From Agrobacterium vitis (GTDB lineage Bacteria; Pseudomonadota; Alphaproteobacteria; Rhizobiales; Rhizobiaceae), in contig NZ_JACXXJ020000003.1 in assembly GCF_014926405.1 (NCBI RefSeq), positions 248,001 to 312,000 on the forward strand: a stretch of 64,000 nucleotides of DNA. The letters run 5' to 3'. Each line of letters begins with the position of its first letter. The first letter of the stretch is position 1. This document shows, piece after piece, positions 46,401 through 55,753 of this stretch. The translations under genes were made by a program, and so were the position numbers. The notes under the pieces are model-generated. The model did not search any database. It was not told where the DNA came from and saw only the letters and a list, made by a program, of their open reading frames with translations.

Positions 46401-47480
46401 TTAAATCTTTTCAATGAAACTGCGCAAGGTCGAGATGCGAATCGTTTTTGTTTGGGCCGAACTCAAGACCGACCGATGGTCTATTGAAATTGGTACAGAA
46501 ACCTTCTTGACTTGCCTCGGATCCGGAACCGCTGCGTATTTCACCCATAGCTCAAAGTCGTGGTCGCCTAGTGGCCATAGGCCGTTGTCGAAACCTACTT
46601 TATCAACTGGTACAAACAGAACGCGGACCGCCTGCGCGTTACCTGGGTTCACGGCGAATTCAGAAAACGGTACCGACATCAGGCGGAAGTCTTCGCCTGC
46701 GCTATCGATGGACGGAAGCATCATCTCCGACCGATACAGCATTCTGCGATTAGCGGTGTTCACACGCAGGAGAAACCACTCGACGACGGCAACAGAGAGA
46801 CCGCCGTTGATTACCGATAAAGGCAGGACAATATCGAATGCTTGGTTGCCGAGCATTTGAGGGCCGGCAATTTGAATATTGCTCCACAGAACGTCACAGT
46901 TAGCCGATAATCTTTGTTCCACGGCAGCGGGATATGCAACCAATATCCATTCCTGAAGCCATCCGTCAAAAACCTCGCGCGAAACTCTATCAGCTCGTAT
47001 TGAACCGTCGATTAGTCGCGCAGCGATCAAGCTTACCATTGCCTCGCGCATGGGAAGAGGTATGAGGGGGAACGCCTTCGCCAACAGATATCGGTCAAGC
47101 TTTGTGACCGCTTGATCGATGAGCGCCAACGTGTCCATAGACGTGGGCGTGGGGACAGATACACCGTGAAAAGGTGAATGTTCCAGTACCGCAGCAGCGA
47201 TAGGCCCCGCTAGTATAAGCTGATATCTGTCTGCTGAGCCCGATTGGCTCAGTTCCTCGCACCAAGTTTCGACCGCAGCGCGCCCAATCTGGTTCTTGGA
47301 CGATTTTACCTGTTGGGCGAGTTTATCGTTGTCGTACTCCCAAAGAATATCAACCTTGTCTCCCGCAATGTCTGGTTCGATGGTGACAAAGCGCCACTCC
47401 GGCACGCCAATCCTCAGCGCGTCCAGCAAACAAATCAACGTCTGCACGGCGAAACCGCGTATTGCGTCCTGGCCACTCAT
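46401..47480 (-). CDS. DUF4297/Cap4-like dsDNA nuclease candidate
   Basis: A protein of 359 residues with a likely PD-(D/E)xK fold in its first ~100 residues. The N-terminal RGFAVQ resembles the conserved G(F/Y)xxQ of DUF4297, followed by D44-ILWE and the catalytic pair Q57-V-K59 (AQQVKSS). The rest is not recognised. Gene position after the helicase and GHKL genes (26-base gap) and before the membrane protein suggests it is the DNA-cutting part of a three-gene module. The whole module could correspond to the SspFGH-type effector, but that naming needs comparison. Confidence 0.65.
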   Translation of the reverse strand: MSGQDAIRGFAVQTLICLLDALRIGVPEWRFVTIEPDIAGDKVDILWEYDNDKLAQQVKSSKNQIGRAAVETWCEELSQSGSADRYQLILAGPIAAAVLEHSPFHGVSVPTPTSMDTLALIDQAVTKLDRYLLAKAFPLIPLPMREAMVSLIAARLIDGSIRADRVSREVFDGWLQEWILVAYPAAVEQRLSANCDVLWSNIQIAGPQMLGNQAFDIVLPLSVINGGLSVAVVEWFLLRVNTANRRMLYRSEMMLPSIDSAGEDFRLMSVPFSEFAVNPGNAQAVRVLFVPVDKVGFDNGLWPLGDHDFELWVKYAAVPDPRQVKKVSVPISIDHRSVLSSAQTKTIRISTLRSFIEKI

Positions 47481-47506
47481 TCATTCGCTCCAGTATCCGC
47501 AGTACC

Positions 47507-49282
47507 CTAATCTTCCTCAAGCTCGAAGAAGTCCATAGCCATACGGCCCCACTGCAGCCTCATATCCTCTATTGCTATCCGCATTTTGTCGGTTTGCGCT
47601 TCATCTTCAAGACGTGCCCAAGCTGCTATCAGTGACAAAACTTCCTTCGCGTATGAGTTACTAACAGCCTCCTCATCTCTGAGCACTTCAAACAGCTTTT
47701 CGTGGACCGGGTGACGCGTATTGAGAGTGATCAGTATCACCCCCCCGACAGTCGAAGTGTCGAAGATTGTTTGGCCGGAGACATCGGCGTGGCGAAATCG
47801 GAATTTGATTTTTTTGGCAACGTAGTCAATCGCGATCTGCTGCGCGACTTTGTCTTCCACGCCGTCATTCACGATCTCCATCATCAGAGCCTGAGCACGG
47901 GCTTCTGGTGATAATTTTTCGCCCTGGTCACTGCGGCCGGTATCTCCAATTCGCTCCCGGCGCCGATTGACAGCCTCTGTAGCAGCCTTCTCAGCCTTGT
48001 TTGCGTCAGTCTCCTGCCGCTTTGCCGTTCGTTCCCCTTCTTTCATTTTTGCGATCCGGGCACGCATTGCATCAAGAAGTTTGTCTATTTCCCGGCTGAT
48101 TCGGTACATCGGAAGACGAGGATCACGATCAGCCTTCAGCATGTCGCGGTATTCGCTTTCTGACATACCTTCAGCCGCAGCATCGTCGCCGAGATCCATG
48201 AGGTAGAAGCCGGTCGCCGCCTGCTTGTTGTTTGTCACTCCAAACACATCGTCGAGAGCTGGCTCGAATTCGACTTCGATACCCCACCAGCGTTCTCGTG
48301 GATCATAAGAGTTTTCAAAGCTGCGGTTGAGCTCAAGTTCCCTGTCAGCGCGGACTACGGAAATACCCTGATTTTTTTTGGCATGCCTCCCAATTGGGCG
48401 GTTGCCGCCCTCGCGGCGAGTCTCCTTCTTTGAGATCGAGGCGCGGATCGTCACATCGTGTTCTTGACCATTGTATCCAACGGTCAATGAAACCGGTTCG
48501 CCGAAGAGTTCAAAAGCAGCGAGCTGATCGAACGGGGCTGGGGTATTGGTGCCTGCCATGAGATAGAGGGGATCATTTGGGCGTACGAAGCTCTCGTAAG
48601 TTGAATTGTAAGTGCCAGCAGCGAGTTCGTAGGCAGCCAAGCGAATTCGCACGGATTTTTTATTTATGAACCTTCGATAGACCCGCCCCGCGATGAACTC
48701 TGTATTGCGCAGCAATGTTGAACTTTGCTTCCAAGAGATGCGGTCGAGGTTGCTCCAAACGACCAATGTACCGTGAGGCGCAATCTCTCCAGCGATCAAC
48801 TTCAACCATTCCGCTGGAATTGCGGAAACCGTCGGATCCGGAACCTCCGTCAGATTTCCATTTTGAATAGTGTCGATGTCAAGATAGGTGTGAAAGACGT
48901 TTCCACCCTGCCAGCTCCAAACGTCCACGCGTTTGCACTGCGAGATTGAAGAGTTTGGCAGGCCCATTCCAAACTTGCCGATACCTTTCTGGTTCTTGGG
49001 ATCCAGTCTTGAACCGTTTCCGAACTGCAGAGCTTTTCTCAACGCGGCAGGATCCATTCCCACGGCGTTATCATAAACCGCGATTCGGGAGATTCGTTTT
49101 CGTACCGTACTGGACGGCGCCTCGTCGACACAGATCAGCTCTACTTGCGTCGTGCCTCCATGCTCTTGGCCAGCCTGAATAGCGTTGTCGATAAGCTCCG
49201 CAAGCGCGTGTGCGCTGTCCCGGTATCCCGAGCTTCGCATCGCCGTTATGGAGAGGTTCTGTGGAATAATCGGAAACGACAT
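47507..49282 (-). CDS. GHKL (Hsp90/MutL-like) ATPase of the defence module
   Basis: A protein of 591 residues from ATG 49282, which has AGGAG in front; the frame is open 10 codons upstream. The GHKL ATP-binding boxes are HALAELIDNAIQAGQ (N box), YDNAVGMDP (G1), and GKFGMGLPNSS (G2). A helical, charged stretch at ~400-455 (AKRQETDANKAEKAATEAVNRRRER) suggests a coiled coil. Proteins of this kind act as ATP-driven clamps or switches in several defence systems. The helicase stop lies nine bases upstream. No nuclease motif is visible. Confidence 0.8.
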   Translation of the reverse strand: MSFPIIPQNLSITAMRSSGYRDSAHALAELIDNAIQAGQEHGGTTQVELICVDEAPSSTVRKRISRIAVYDNAVGMDPAALRKALQFGNGSRLDPKNQKGIGKFGMGLPNSSISQCKRVDVWSWQGGNVFHTYLDIDTIQNGNLTEVPDPTVSAIPAEWLKLIAGEIAPHGTLVVWSNLDRISWKQSSTLLRNTEFIAGRVYRRFINKKSVRIRLAAYELAAGTYNSTYESFVRPNDPLYLMAGTNTPAPFDQLAAFELFGEPVSLTVGYNGQEHDVTIRASISKKETRREGGNRPIGRHAKKNQGISVVRADRELELNRSFENSYDPRERWWGIEVEFEPALDDVFGVTNNKQAATGFYLMDLGDDAAAEGMSESEYRDMLKADRDPRLPMYRISREIDKLLDAMRARIAKMKEGERTAKRQETDANKAEKAATEAVNRRRERIGDTGRSDQGEKLSPEARAQALMMEIVNDGVEDKVAQQIAIDYVAKKIKFRFRHADVSGQTIFDTSTVGGVILITLNTRHPVHEKLFEVLRDEEAVSNSYAKEVLSLIAAWARLEDEAQTDKMRIAIEDMRLQWGRMAMDFFELEED

Positions 49283-49290
49283 CTTGGCTC

Positions 49291-50877
49291 CTAAATGTTG
49301 AGGGCGTCCCAATTTTCTAGTCCTCGCGCCAGAACCAGATAATCGGGAATAGGGTCGCCAACCACAACGACCCTCAGGGGATTTTTCGGCTGGCCCCGGC
49401 CACTGGCCAGACGCCCCACCATTTCATAAATCAGGGCGCCGGACGTAGTGGGGCAGGCCAATATTGCGGTGGACACTGTGGGAATTTCCACCCCAGAAAG
49501 AAAGAAGCCGTGAACGCAGAGGATCTTGTCAGAACGTGAGACATACCTCTGCAAAGCCAAAGTTCTCTGCTGCCGTGACATGTCAGCGGTAATTGCGGCT
49601 GATCGCATCCCTCGCAGGCGAAGTAGACCGGCGAAGAGGCGGGCATGTTCGGCTGTAGGTGAGTATAGGACGATTGGTGCAGTCGTCGCCTTCGCCTCCG
49701 CCAATACAATCTCAAGAAGAGCGTGGTTGCGGTCAACGTCCCTGCTTAATTGCCCCATGTCCTCGTGGCTAAGATCAATCCCGGACAATAAGATTGGATC
49801 TGCCAATGCCAATGGCACGTCCTTTATTTCAACGGTTATATGGTCAACATCACCAGCGTCTCGCAACAATGCCGCCGGATCTTCGACCTCGATCGAAATG
49901 CAAGAACCTGAAAATTTTGCAATTAGCGCGGCCAGTGCCTGACGTGATTGGATAACGCTAGCTGGCGACGCCGATACACCAATTATAGAAAAATCGCCCT
50001 CCTGGGACATCACGTCTATCACCGCAACGACAGGAGAATGGATGAGTAGTTCAGCATCACCGACGACAAGAACGCGTGTTCGGCGCCCCAAGCTAACCAA
50101 CCCTGCTTCTTTGTTGAAGAGCCTTTCCACATCTGCAACGACAATCCCGTTCCCGATGATATCGAGATCGGGTGTTGGATGATCGCCGTAAAGCCGGAAA
50201 GCGGTGACGTTGCGAGAACCTAGCTGTTGCCAAACACCGCTCAGCTCATCGAAAATCTCTTCGCATAGAGCCTCGCCGGACGCTAACCAGACGACAACTC
50301 GTCCGTCGGCCTCGCCTCGATATAGGTCCAAAATAGCAGTTGCGACAGTGCGGAGCTTACCAGCACCGAAGGGCATATGTACCAAGGCAGTGGCTGTCGG
50401 ATCGTTAATCAGGCGTCGCAGTTTCCGGTAGGCATTGACCTGATGCGCACGCAGTTGATGGCTCGCAGTCGCATTCTGGGTCGCACTGACCACCGAGGCA
50501 TCCAGATCGACAGTGACATTAAAAAACCGGCGGAGCAGGTCGCTATTGGTTTGGTCGTTGTCGAAATCGACACTCGCCAAGGTCGTAGCCGGAGCATAGG
50601 ACGCGACCAACAGAAGCTCGCAAAGATGCTTTCCCTCATCCTGCGTAAGTTTTTCAAAGAGCAACCGTCTAACTACCGTATCCCGAAGTGCTCCATCCTC
50701 GCCGAGTACGTAAACAACCAGTTCAGCTAGACCGGTAGGAACAATCGCGTCATTACCGACCCGCGTCAGGAGGGCCATTGTAGCTTCACCCAGCAGCGCC
50801 GTGAGAGCGGTTGCGTCGCAACGCGCCAGATGCGCCACAAGTTTGGATTCCACTATGCCCCCGTCCGCTTCCGTCAC
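49291..50877 (-). CDS. Degenerate superfamily 2 helicase of the defence module
   Basis: A protein of 528 residues starting at GTG 50877. The helicase core begins near QLRAHQVNAYRKL (Q-like region), Walker A appears as MPFGAGKLRT instead of TGxGKT, motif II is VVGDAELLIH (GDAE replacing DExH), and the C-terminal RecA lobe has IVLYSPTAEHARLFAG and a weak motif VI MVGRLASGRGQ. Residues ~1-130 are a helical N-domain. The altered motifs may mean weak or no ATPase. It is the first gene of the minus-strand operon and precedes the GHKL gene by eight bases. Confidence 0.78.
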   Translation of the reverse strand: MTEADGGIVESKLVAHLARCDATALTALLGEATMALLTRVGNDAIVPTGLAELVVYVLGEDGALRDTVVRRLLFEKLTQDEGKHLCELLLVASYAPATTLASVDFDNDQTNSDLLRRFFNVTVDLDASVVSATQNATASHQLRAHQVNAYRKLRRLINDPTATALVHMPFGAGKLRTVATAILDLYRGEADGRVVVWLASGEALCEEIFDELSGVWQQLGSRNVTAFRLYGDHPTPDLDIIGNGIVVADVERLFNKEAGLVSLGRRTRVLVVGDAELLIHSPVVAVIDVMSQEGDFSIIGVSASPASVIQSRQALAALIAKFSGSCISIEVEDPAALLRDAGDVDHITVEIKDVPLALADPILLSGIDLSHEDMGQLSRDVDRNHALLEIVLAEAKATTAPIVLYSPTAEHARLFAGLLRLRGMRSAAITADMSRQQRTLALQRYVSRSDKILCVHGFFLSGVEIPTVSTAILACPTTSGALIYEMVGRLASGRGQPKNPLRVVVVGDPIPDYLVLARGLENWDALNI

Positions 50878-51157
50878 AACTCTAGTTTCAATCGATTAGC
50901 AAATGTGCCTCGAGAGCCGAGAAAGCAACCTATGGGAGTTTATTCGATTCTGATAGCTGAATTTTACGCGTCTGCCTATCCGTTACAGCGTACGCAGATC
51001 AAGCAGTCCTGTGCTTCTTATTACCTTCGTCGGCCTGCATGAGGGTTTACGACAACCGAATGGCGCGATGTGCTTGCTACACATATTTTGGAGCAGCCAA
51101 GAGGCGTGGCCCAGACTAACCGGGCATGGTGTCGAAGCGCTGTAGGATATCCGCGAA
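50878..51157. other. Intergenic stretch between defence operon and trb module
   Basis: About 280 bases with no convincing gene. It must hold the promoter of the minus-strand defence operon next to 50877, but no clear -35/-10 pair was identified. It also separates the cargo from the conjugation genes. Confidence 0.5.
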
Positions 51158-51190
51158 GCGGCTCGGTACGGCGTGACCGCACCGAGCCGC
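51158..51190 (-). terminator. Hairpin after the trb operon
   Basis: A perfect ten-base inverted repeat (GCGGCTCGGT / ACCGAGCCGC) with a 13-base loop begins eight bases after the stop of the last gene of the conjugation operon. It is strong and GC-rich but lacks a T-run, so it probably ends the trb message with help from Rho or as a 3' stabiliser. Confidence 0.65.
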
Positions 51191-51197
51191 CGGTCAA

Positions 51198-51422
51198 TCA
51201 GTAAACATCACGCTTTGCTTTGCTGAACCCCCTGTCAGTTGCCATGAATCTCTGAAGCATCGGGGCAACGAGTTTGAATGGGTCGGGTGGAGTGTCTTCG
51301 CCAGCGGTGCGCGCAATAATCGCAGCATACGTCTGCAAATCCCGGAATACCGGAGCTGGCAACTCGATGGTGATCTTGACGGGCTTTTCGTCGGGAATAG
51401 CAGACAGCTTCAACTTGGTCAT
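51198..51422 (-). CDS. DUF2274 family small protein after TrbI
   Basis: A 74-residue protein that starts by overlapping the trbI stop (ATGA). It begins MTKLKLSAIPDEKPVKITIELPAPV and resembles the DUF2274 proteins that routinely close trb operons of alphaproteobacterial conjugative elements. A cytoplasmic role is likely because no signal or membrane segment is seen. Its function is unknown. Confidence 0.8.
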   Translation of the reverse strand: MTKLKLSAIPDEKPVKITIELPAPVFRDLQTYAAIIARTAGEDTPPDPFKLVAPMLQRFMATDRGFSKAKRDVY

Positions 51423-52639
51423 CCCGGCTCCTTTGTCGCTCCATAAGGCTTCATTATCAGATCTCGGTTGACAATTACGCGGACCGGGAAACCCGGCCGG
51501 ATCGTCAGGGTCGGCTGAATATTGAGCTGGCGACCAACGATCTGCTGGCCGATGTCGGATGCACTGTCCTGGGCGCTTTCGCGGATGGCGCGAGCGATGT
51601 CGCTTTCGTCATCGAACGAGAGTTCCGTGCCGATGCCGAGAAGCGTCGAGAGCGCTGCGGCTTTGAACAGCTGTCCCCAGTGATAATCCACTTCGTCCTC
51701 GAGCCCGGAGAACCCTTGAGTGTCGGCGCCCTGCAGACGCTCCAAAACGATGGATGAGCCGTCCGGCATGATGAGGCGGTTCCAGACCAGCAGCACACGG
51801 CTCTGCCCGAAGGCAACCTGACTGTCGTATTGACCGATCAGACGGGCGCCTTGCGGAATGAGGAGATACGAGCCGGTCGGGCTGTCATAGACGTGTCCCG
51901 TCACCTGCGCGGTGATCTGGCCGGGCAGATCGGACTTGATGCCGGTAATGAGGGCCGCGGGGATGACGGTGCCCGCCTGCACGACATAGGGAGACACCTT
52001 CTCCTGCACGCGGTCGGTACTGACGGTTTGCTGGTCAGTCTCGCCATTGAGGAAGGCGAGCTTGCGGTCCTGCATGTTTTGCGCGGACCCGGCGTCCAGC
52101 GATGGTGTCTCGGATGGAATCGGCATACCGGTGGCGGGATCGACGGCAAAAGCAGGTGCAGTTGCCGATGCGATTGTCTGGCCTCCCATCGTTCGCTCCC
52201 CACGACTGTCAGTGAACAGCTTTGCTAGACGGGCGGCCTCGATCTCTGCAAGGCGGCGCTGTTCTTCTGGATCGACACGCGGCGTCTGGATGCTAGGTGT
52301 TAAGACCGGCTTGCCCGCCTCCTGCGCCCGAAGGATCGGCCGGCCGAGGTCTCCCGGCAGCGCCGGACCCAGTTTCGGAATGTTGGTGTAATCTCTCGGC
52401 AGGCCGGCCAGGCCATCGGCTGGTGTCGTGTTGTCGACATTATAGAGCTCCGTCGCGGACTGGTTGCCGCGCCGGTTGGTGTCGAGCGCCCAGAACAGCG
52501 CCGCTGAAATGGCGATACTGGCAACGCCGCCGAGACCGATCAACAACTTACGAGACAACCGCGTGACACGGCGCGGCTCAGGCCGCAGGCGTAGTTCCGC
52601 TCGGAGGCTCATGTCCGATGATTTTGCAGACCCAGTCAT
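51419..52639 (-). CDS. trbI: TrbI, conjugal transfer T4SS protein (VirB10-like)
   Basis: A TrbI/VirB10 family channel scaffold of 406 residues. One N-terminal membrane helix lies at ~31-50 (LLIGLGGVASIAISAALFWAL), followed by a Pro-rich periplasmic linker and the conserved C-terminal barrel domain (YVVQAGTVIPAALITGIKSDLPGQITAQV, LIPQGARLIGQYDSQV). Its ATG overlaps the trbG stop. The start could also be ATG 52612. It links inner- and outer-membrane parts of the mating channel. Confidence 0.95.
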   Translation of the reverse strand: MTGSAKSSDMSLRAELRLRPEPRRVTRLSRKLLIGLGGVASIAISAALFWALDTNRRGNQSATELYNVDNTTPADGLAGLPRDYTNIPKLGPALPGDLGRPILRAQEAGKPVLTPSIQTPRVDPEEQRRLAEIEAARLAKLFTDSRGERTMGGQTIASATAPAFAVDPATGMPIPSETPSLDAGSAQNMQDRKLAFLNGETDQQTVSTDRVQEKVSPYVVQAGTVIPAALITGIKSDLPGQITAQVTGHVYDSPTGSYLLIPQGARLIGQYDSQVAFGQSRVLLVWNRLIMPDGSSIVLERLQGADTQGFSGLEDEVDYHWGQLFKAAALSTLLGIGTELSFDDESDIARAIRESAQDSASDIGQQIVGRQLNIQPTLTIRPGFPVRVIVNRDLIMKPYGATKEPG

Positions 52640-53676
52640 CGGCTGCGCTCCGACGAAAACAGCGTGGTCCGCTTCACCACTGATCGACCATCGGTACGGA
52701 CGATGCGAACACGCTTTGCGCTGTCCTTGTCGCCAAGCCGCAATTCGGCCGCAGCGAACAGCCGATCGACGACATAATAGTTCTGACGGGCGCGGTAGTT
52801 GACCAGTTCGGAGTTGCCGGACGGTCCGATCACGAACAGCGGCGGCATTTCGCCCTGCCCTATGCCGGAGGGAAATTCGATATAGACTTTTGCTCCGTCA
52901 TCGAACGCGCGCATCGGACGCCACGGTGCTGCATCACCCTCGACGCGGTAACGGAAGTTCAGCTTCGAGATGTCGATGCCGGTGGCGACGCCTTGCGTCT
53001 CTGTCGCTCTCGCATTCTGCCGCCGCAGCGCGATCAACTGATCCTGCGGATATTGCCACGAGACAGACGCCATATAGGTCGAGGGCGTGGAGCGCAGTTC
53101 CAGATGATAGGTGCGTCGATCGGTGTTGATGACCAGATTGGTCTGGAGATCGGGCCGCGTCGGCTTTACCAGGATATGCACCTGCTTTGAAGCCGCCGTG
53201 CCGCTTTCAGTATCGCCGATGATCCAGCGCACGGTGTCGCCTGCAGCCACTGGACCAGACCCGACCAGTTGCTCGCCTGGCTGAAGGGCGATGTCCGTCA
53301 CTTGACCAGGTGCAGCATAGACCTGATAGAGCGCACCGCCGGAGAAAGGATAGATCTGCACGGCATTGATGAAGCCGTCACGGACCGGCTGGATGCGAGC
53401 GGCTTCGTTGGCCAACGTAATCCGTGTCTTCGGATCGTCAGGCTCCGCCTTTGCCTTCTCCCCGTTGATGGGCTTCAACTGGCCGGGTAGCGGCAGGGGT
53501 TTCGGCAGTTCGACCACCTTTACAGGCCCAACCGGATCGGCGGTCAGCACGGCGGGCGCCGCGTCATCGTAGTCGATCTCCGGCGGAATGTATTTCTTCG
53601 CGCAGCCGGCAAGCGCCGATGCCGACAATAATGTTGCCAGCAGCAGCGATGCACTTTTCCTGTATGCCCGCTTCAT
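52636..53676 (-). CDS. trbG: TrbG, conjugal transfer lipoprotein (VirB9-like)
   Basis: TrbG, the VirB9-like outer-membrane core protein, 346 residues. A lipoprotein signal is present (LLLATLLSASALAGC, lipobox LAGC, Cys24), which fits secretion to the periplasm. The VirB9/CagX domain covers the C-terminal half, with YHLELRSTPSTYMASVSWQYPQD and the NFRYRVEGD segment. It overlaps trbF and trbI by four bases each. Confidence 0.93.
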   Translation of the reverse strand: MKRAYRKSASLLLATLLSASALAGCAKKYIPPEIDYDDAAPAVLTADPVGPVKVVELPKPLPLPGQLKPINGEKAKAEPDDPKTRITLANEAARIQPVRDGFINAVQIYPFSGGALYQVYAAPGQVTDIALQPGEQLVGSGPVAAGDTVRWIIGDTESGTAASKQVHILVKPTRPDLQTNLVINTDRRTYHLELRSTPSTYMASVSWQYPQDQLIALRRQNARATETQGVATGIDISKLNFRYRVEGDAAPWRPMRAFDDGAKVYIEFPSGIGQGEMPPLFVIGPSGNSELVNYRARQNYYVVDRLFAAAELRLGDKDSAKRVRIVRTDGRSVVKRTTLFSSERSR

Positions 53677-54365
53677 TGCGAAAGCTCCTTCGACCAGTTG
53701 ATTGCGTTGACGTAGACGCCGAGTGGATTGGAGCGCAGCTTTTCAGCGGTGCGCGGCGGCTGGATCACGACGGTCAGAATGGCGGTCCAGCGTTCGGTGG
53801 TGGATAGCTGGCCGTTCTCGAACTGCCGTTCGGTCCAGGCGATACGGAAGCTGTCGGGCGAGGCACGGATGACGCTGGAGATCTCGACGGCGATCTGGTT
53901 CTTGCCGACCTTCGTGAACGGGTCATTGGCACGGGCATAGTCATTAAGCGCGATCGCCCCGCGATCGGTGGTGTACTCGTAGGCGCGAAGCCAGTTCTGC
54001 CGCACGATGACCGGATCGGCCGGAATGCTGCGAACCTGTTCGATGAAACGAGCGAGATGCCAGGCGATCTGTGGATCGGTCGGCCGATAGTCGGTCATGG
54101 CAGAGGCAACGGCCTGCGCCTCGCCAAACTTGTCGATCTGCACCACCCATGGCACCACAGTCCCACGCGTCGATTGCCAGACCAGCGCCGATGCAAAACC
54201 GCCAGCCAGAAACAGAGAGCCGAAGGCCATCAGCCGCCAGTTTTTCGCCTGCACGCGAGCGGAGCCTATGCGCTCGTCCCAGACCTGCGCTGCCTTCTGG
54301 TAGGGGGTTTCGGGTTCCGGGGTGCGTGCGTAGCGCACGGAAGGTCGCCTAAAAATGTTCATCAA
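53673..54365 (-). CDS. trbF: TrbF, conjugal transfer T4SS protein (VirB8-like)
   Basis: TrbF, the VirB8-like inner-membrane assembly factor; 230 residues with a single membrane helix at ~46-63 (LMAFGSLFLAGGFASALV) and a periplasmic domain with the VVPWVVQIDKFGEAQAV motif. It joins trbL and trbG through four-base overlaps. Confidence 0.94.
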   Translation of the reverse strand: MMNIFRRPSVRYARTPEPETPYQKAAQVWDERIGSARVQAKNWRLMAFGSLFLAGGFASALVWQSTRGTVVPWVVQIDKFGEAQAVASAMTDYRPTDPQIAWHLARFIEQVRSIPADPVIVRQNWLRAYEYTTDRGAIALNDYARANDPFTKVGKNQIAVEISSVIRASPDSFRIAWTERQFENGQLSTTERWTAILTVVIQPPRTAEKLRSNPLGVYVNAINWSKELSQ

Positions 54366-55753
54366 CGGTCATCCTGATTGAGAGAGACGGACATGGAGCC
54401 GCCGCCGTGGTCCGCAGAGCGGATCGTGTGGGCGGCTGTGCTGACACCGTGACTGACGGTGCTGCTCCGCTTCATGCGCTGCGCCCATTCGGGCGGCGTC
54501 GAGGGCGATATGTCGGGGCCGGACACGGCGGCGGAACTTGCGGACTGCGGCCCGGCAAACGATGGATCATTGGCGGCTTCGGGCATGCCGACGCCGACCT
54601 CGTTCTTGCCGCCGGTCGCCTTCCATGCGCCCGCCTGTCCGGAGCGATAGCTGGAGCTCATGGATTGGGATGCGCCGGACCCCATGGCCCTGCCCTTGGT
54701 CACGGCAAAACCGGCGGCTGCTTTTGCGACACCGGCAAAACCGGCAGCACCACCGCCAGTCCCGGTTGTGCCAACAGATGCTTCGCCAAGCCCGTAGGCG
54801 GTCCTGGCGCCGCCGGCGAGTGTTGCCCCTCCCCTCGCCACACCGCCGACAGCATTTGCGGCCGCACCCAGTCCAGCCTTGGCACCCATGTAACCGGCAG
54901 CTCCCAGACCGGCTGCGGCAAGACCGGTTCCGACGGCAGCGCCTGCTCCGAGTTGCGGGGCGCCGGACACCAAGCCCGAGGCGATACCGGGACCGAAGAT
55001 CGACAGGCCCATCAACGAGAGCGCGCCGAGCACAAGCGATAGTGCCTCGGTGATGGTCGGCTGTTCAGAGAAACCGGATGTGAACTCGTCGAACAGCCCG
55101 GAGCCGATGCCGACGATGACGGCCAGCACCAGTATCTTGACCCCGGAGGCGACGATATTGCCGAGCACCTTCTCGGCGAGGAAGGATGTCTTGTTGAACA
55201 GCGCGAAGGGGATCAGGACGAAGCCCGCAAGCGTCGTCAGCTTGAACTCGATCAGCGTGATAAAGATCTGGATGGCGAGGATGAAGAAGGCAACGAGAAC
55301 GATGACCCAGGCCACCATCAAGACGAAGATCTGCACGAAGTTTTCGAAGAAGGCGATATAGCCCATCAACTCGCCGGCGGCCTCCAGGATGGGATTGCCG
55401 GCATCGATACCGACCTGCGCCACGCGACCGGGCTGCAACAGTTCCGAGGCTGACAGGCTAGAGCCACCGGCCTTGAGACCGAGCCCGGAAAAGCTCTCGA
55501 AGACGATGCCCGCGAGCCGGTTGAAGTTGCCGATGATGAAGGCGAAAAAACCGATATAGAGCGTCTTCTTCACCAGCCGCTGCAGCACGTCCTCATCCGC
55601 GCCCCATGCCCAGAACAGACCGGCCAGCACGATATCGATGACGATCAGCGTCGAGGTCAGGAAAGCCACCTCCCCGCCGAGCAGACCGAAGCCGCTGTCG
55701 ATGTAGGCGGTGAAGGTTTCGAGGAAACGGTCGATGATGCCGGTATTGTTCAT
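54362..55753 (-). CDS. trbL: TrbL, conjugal transfer membrane protein (VirB6-like)
   Basis: TrbL (VirB6-like), 463 residues. It has about six to seven membrane helices in the first ~270 residues (e.g. GEVAFLTSTLIVIDIVLAGLFWAW; VLMVAWVIVLVAFFILAIQIFI) and a long Gly/Ala/Ser-rich C-terminal tail (~275-430) that ends with charged sequence. This low-complexity tail is a usual trait. It sits between trbK and trbF with overlapping stop and start codons. Confidence 0.93.
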   Translation of the reverse strand: MNNTGIIDRFLETFTAYIDSGFGLLGGEVAFLTSTLIVIDIVLAGLFWAWGADEDVLQRLVKKTLYIGFFAFIIGNFNRLAGIVFESFSGLGLKAGGSSLSASELLQPGRVAQVGIDAGNPILEAAGELMGYIAFFENFVQIFVLMVAWVIVLVAFFILAIQIFITLIEFKLTTLAGFVLIPFALFNKTSFLAEKVLGNIVASGVKILVLAVIVGIGSGLFDEFTSGFSEQPTITEALSLVLGALSLMGLSIFGPGIASGLVSGAPQLGAGAAVGTGLAAAGLGAAGYMGAKAGLGAAANAVGGVARGGATLAGGARTAYGLGEASVGTTGTGGGAAGFAGVAKAAAGFAVTKGRAMGSGASQSMSSSYRSGQAGAWKATGGKNEVGVGMPEAANDPSFAGPQSASSAAVSGPDISPSTPPEWAQRMKRSSTVSHGVSTAAHTIRSADHGGGSMSVSLNQDDR

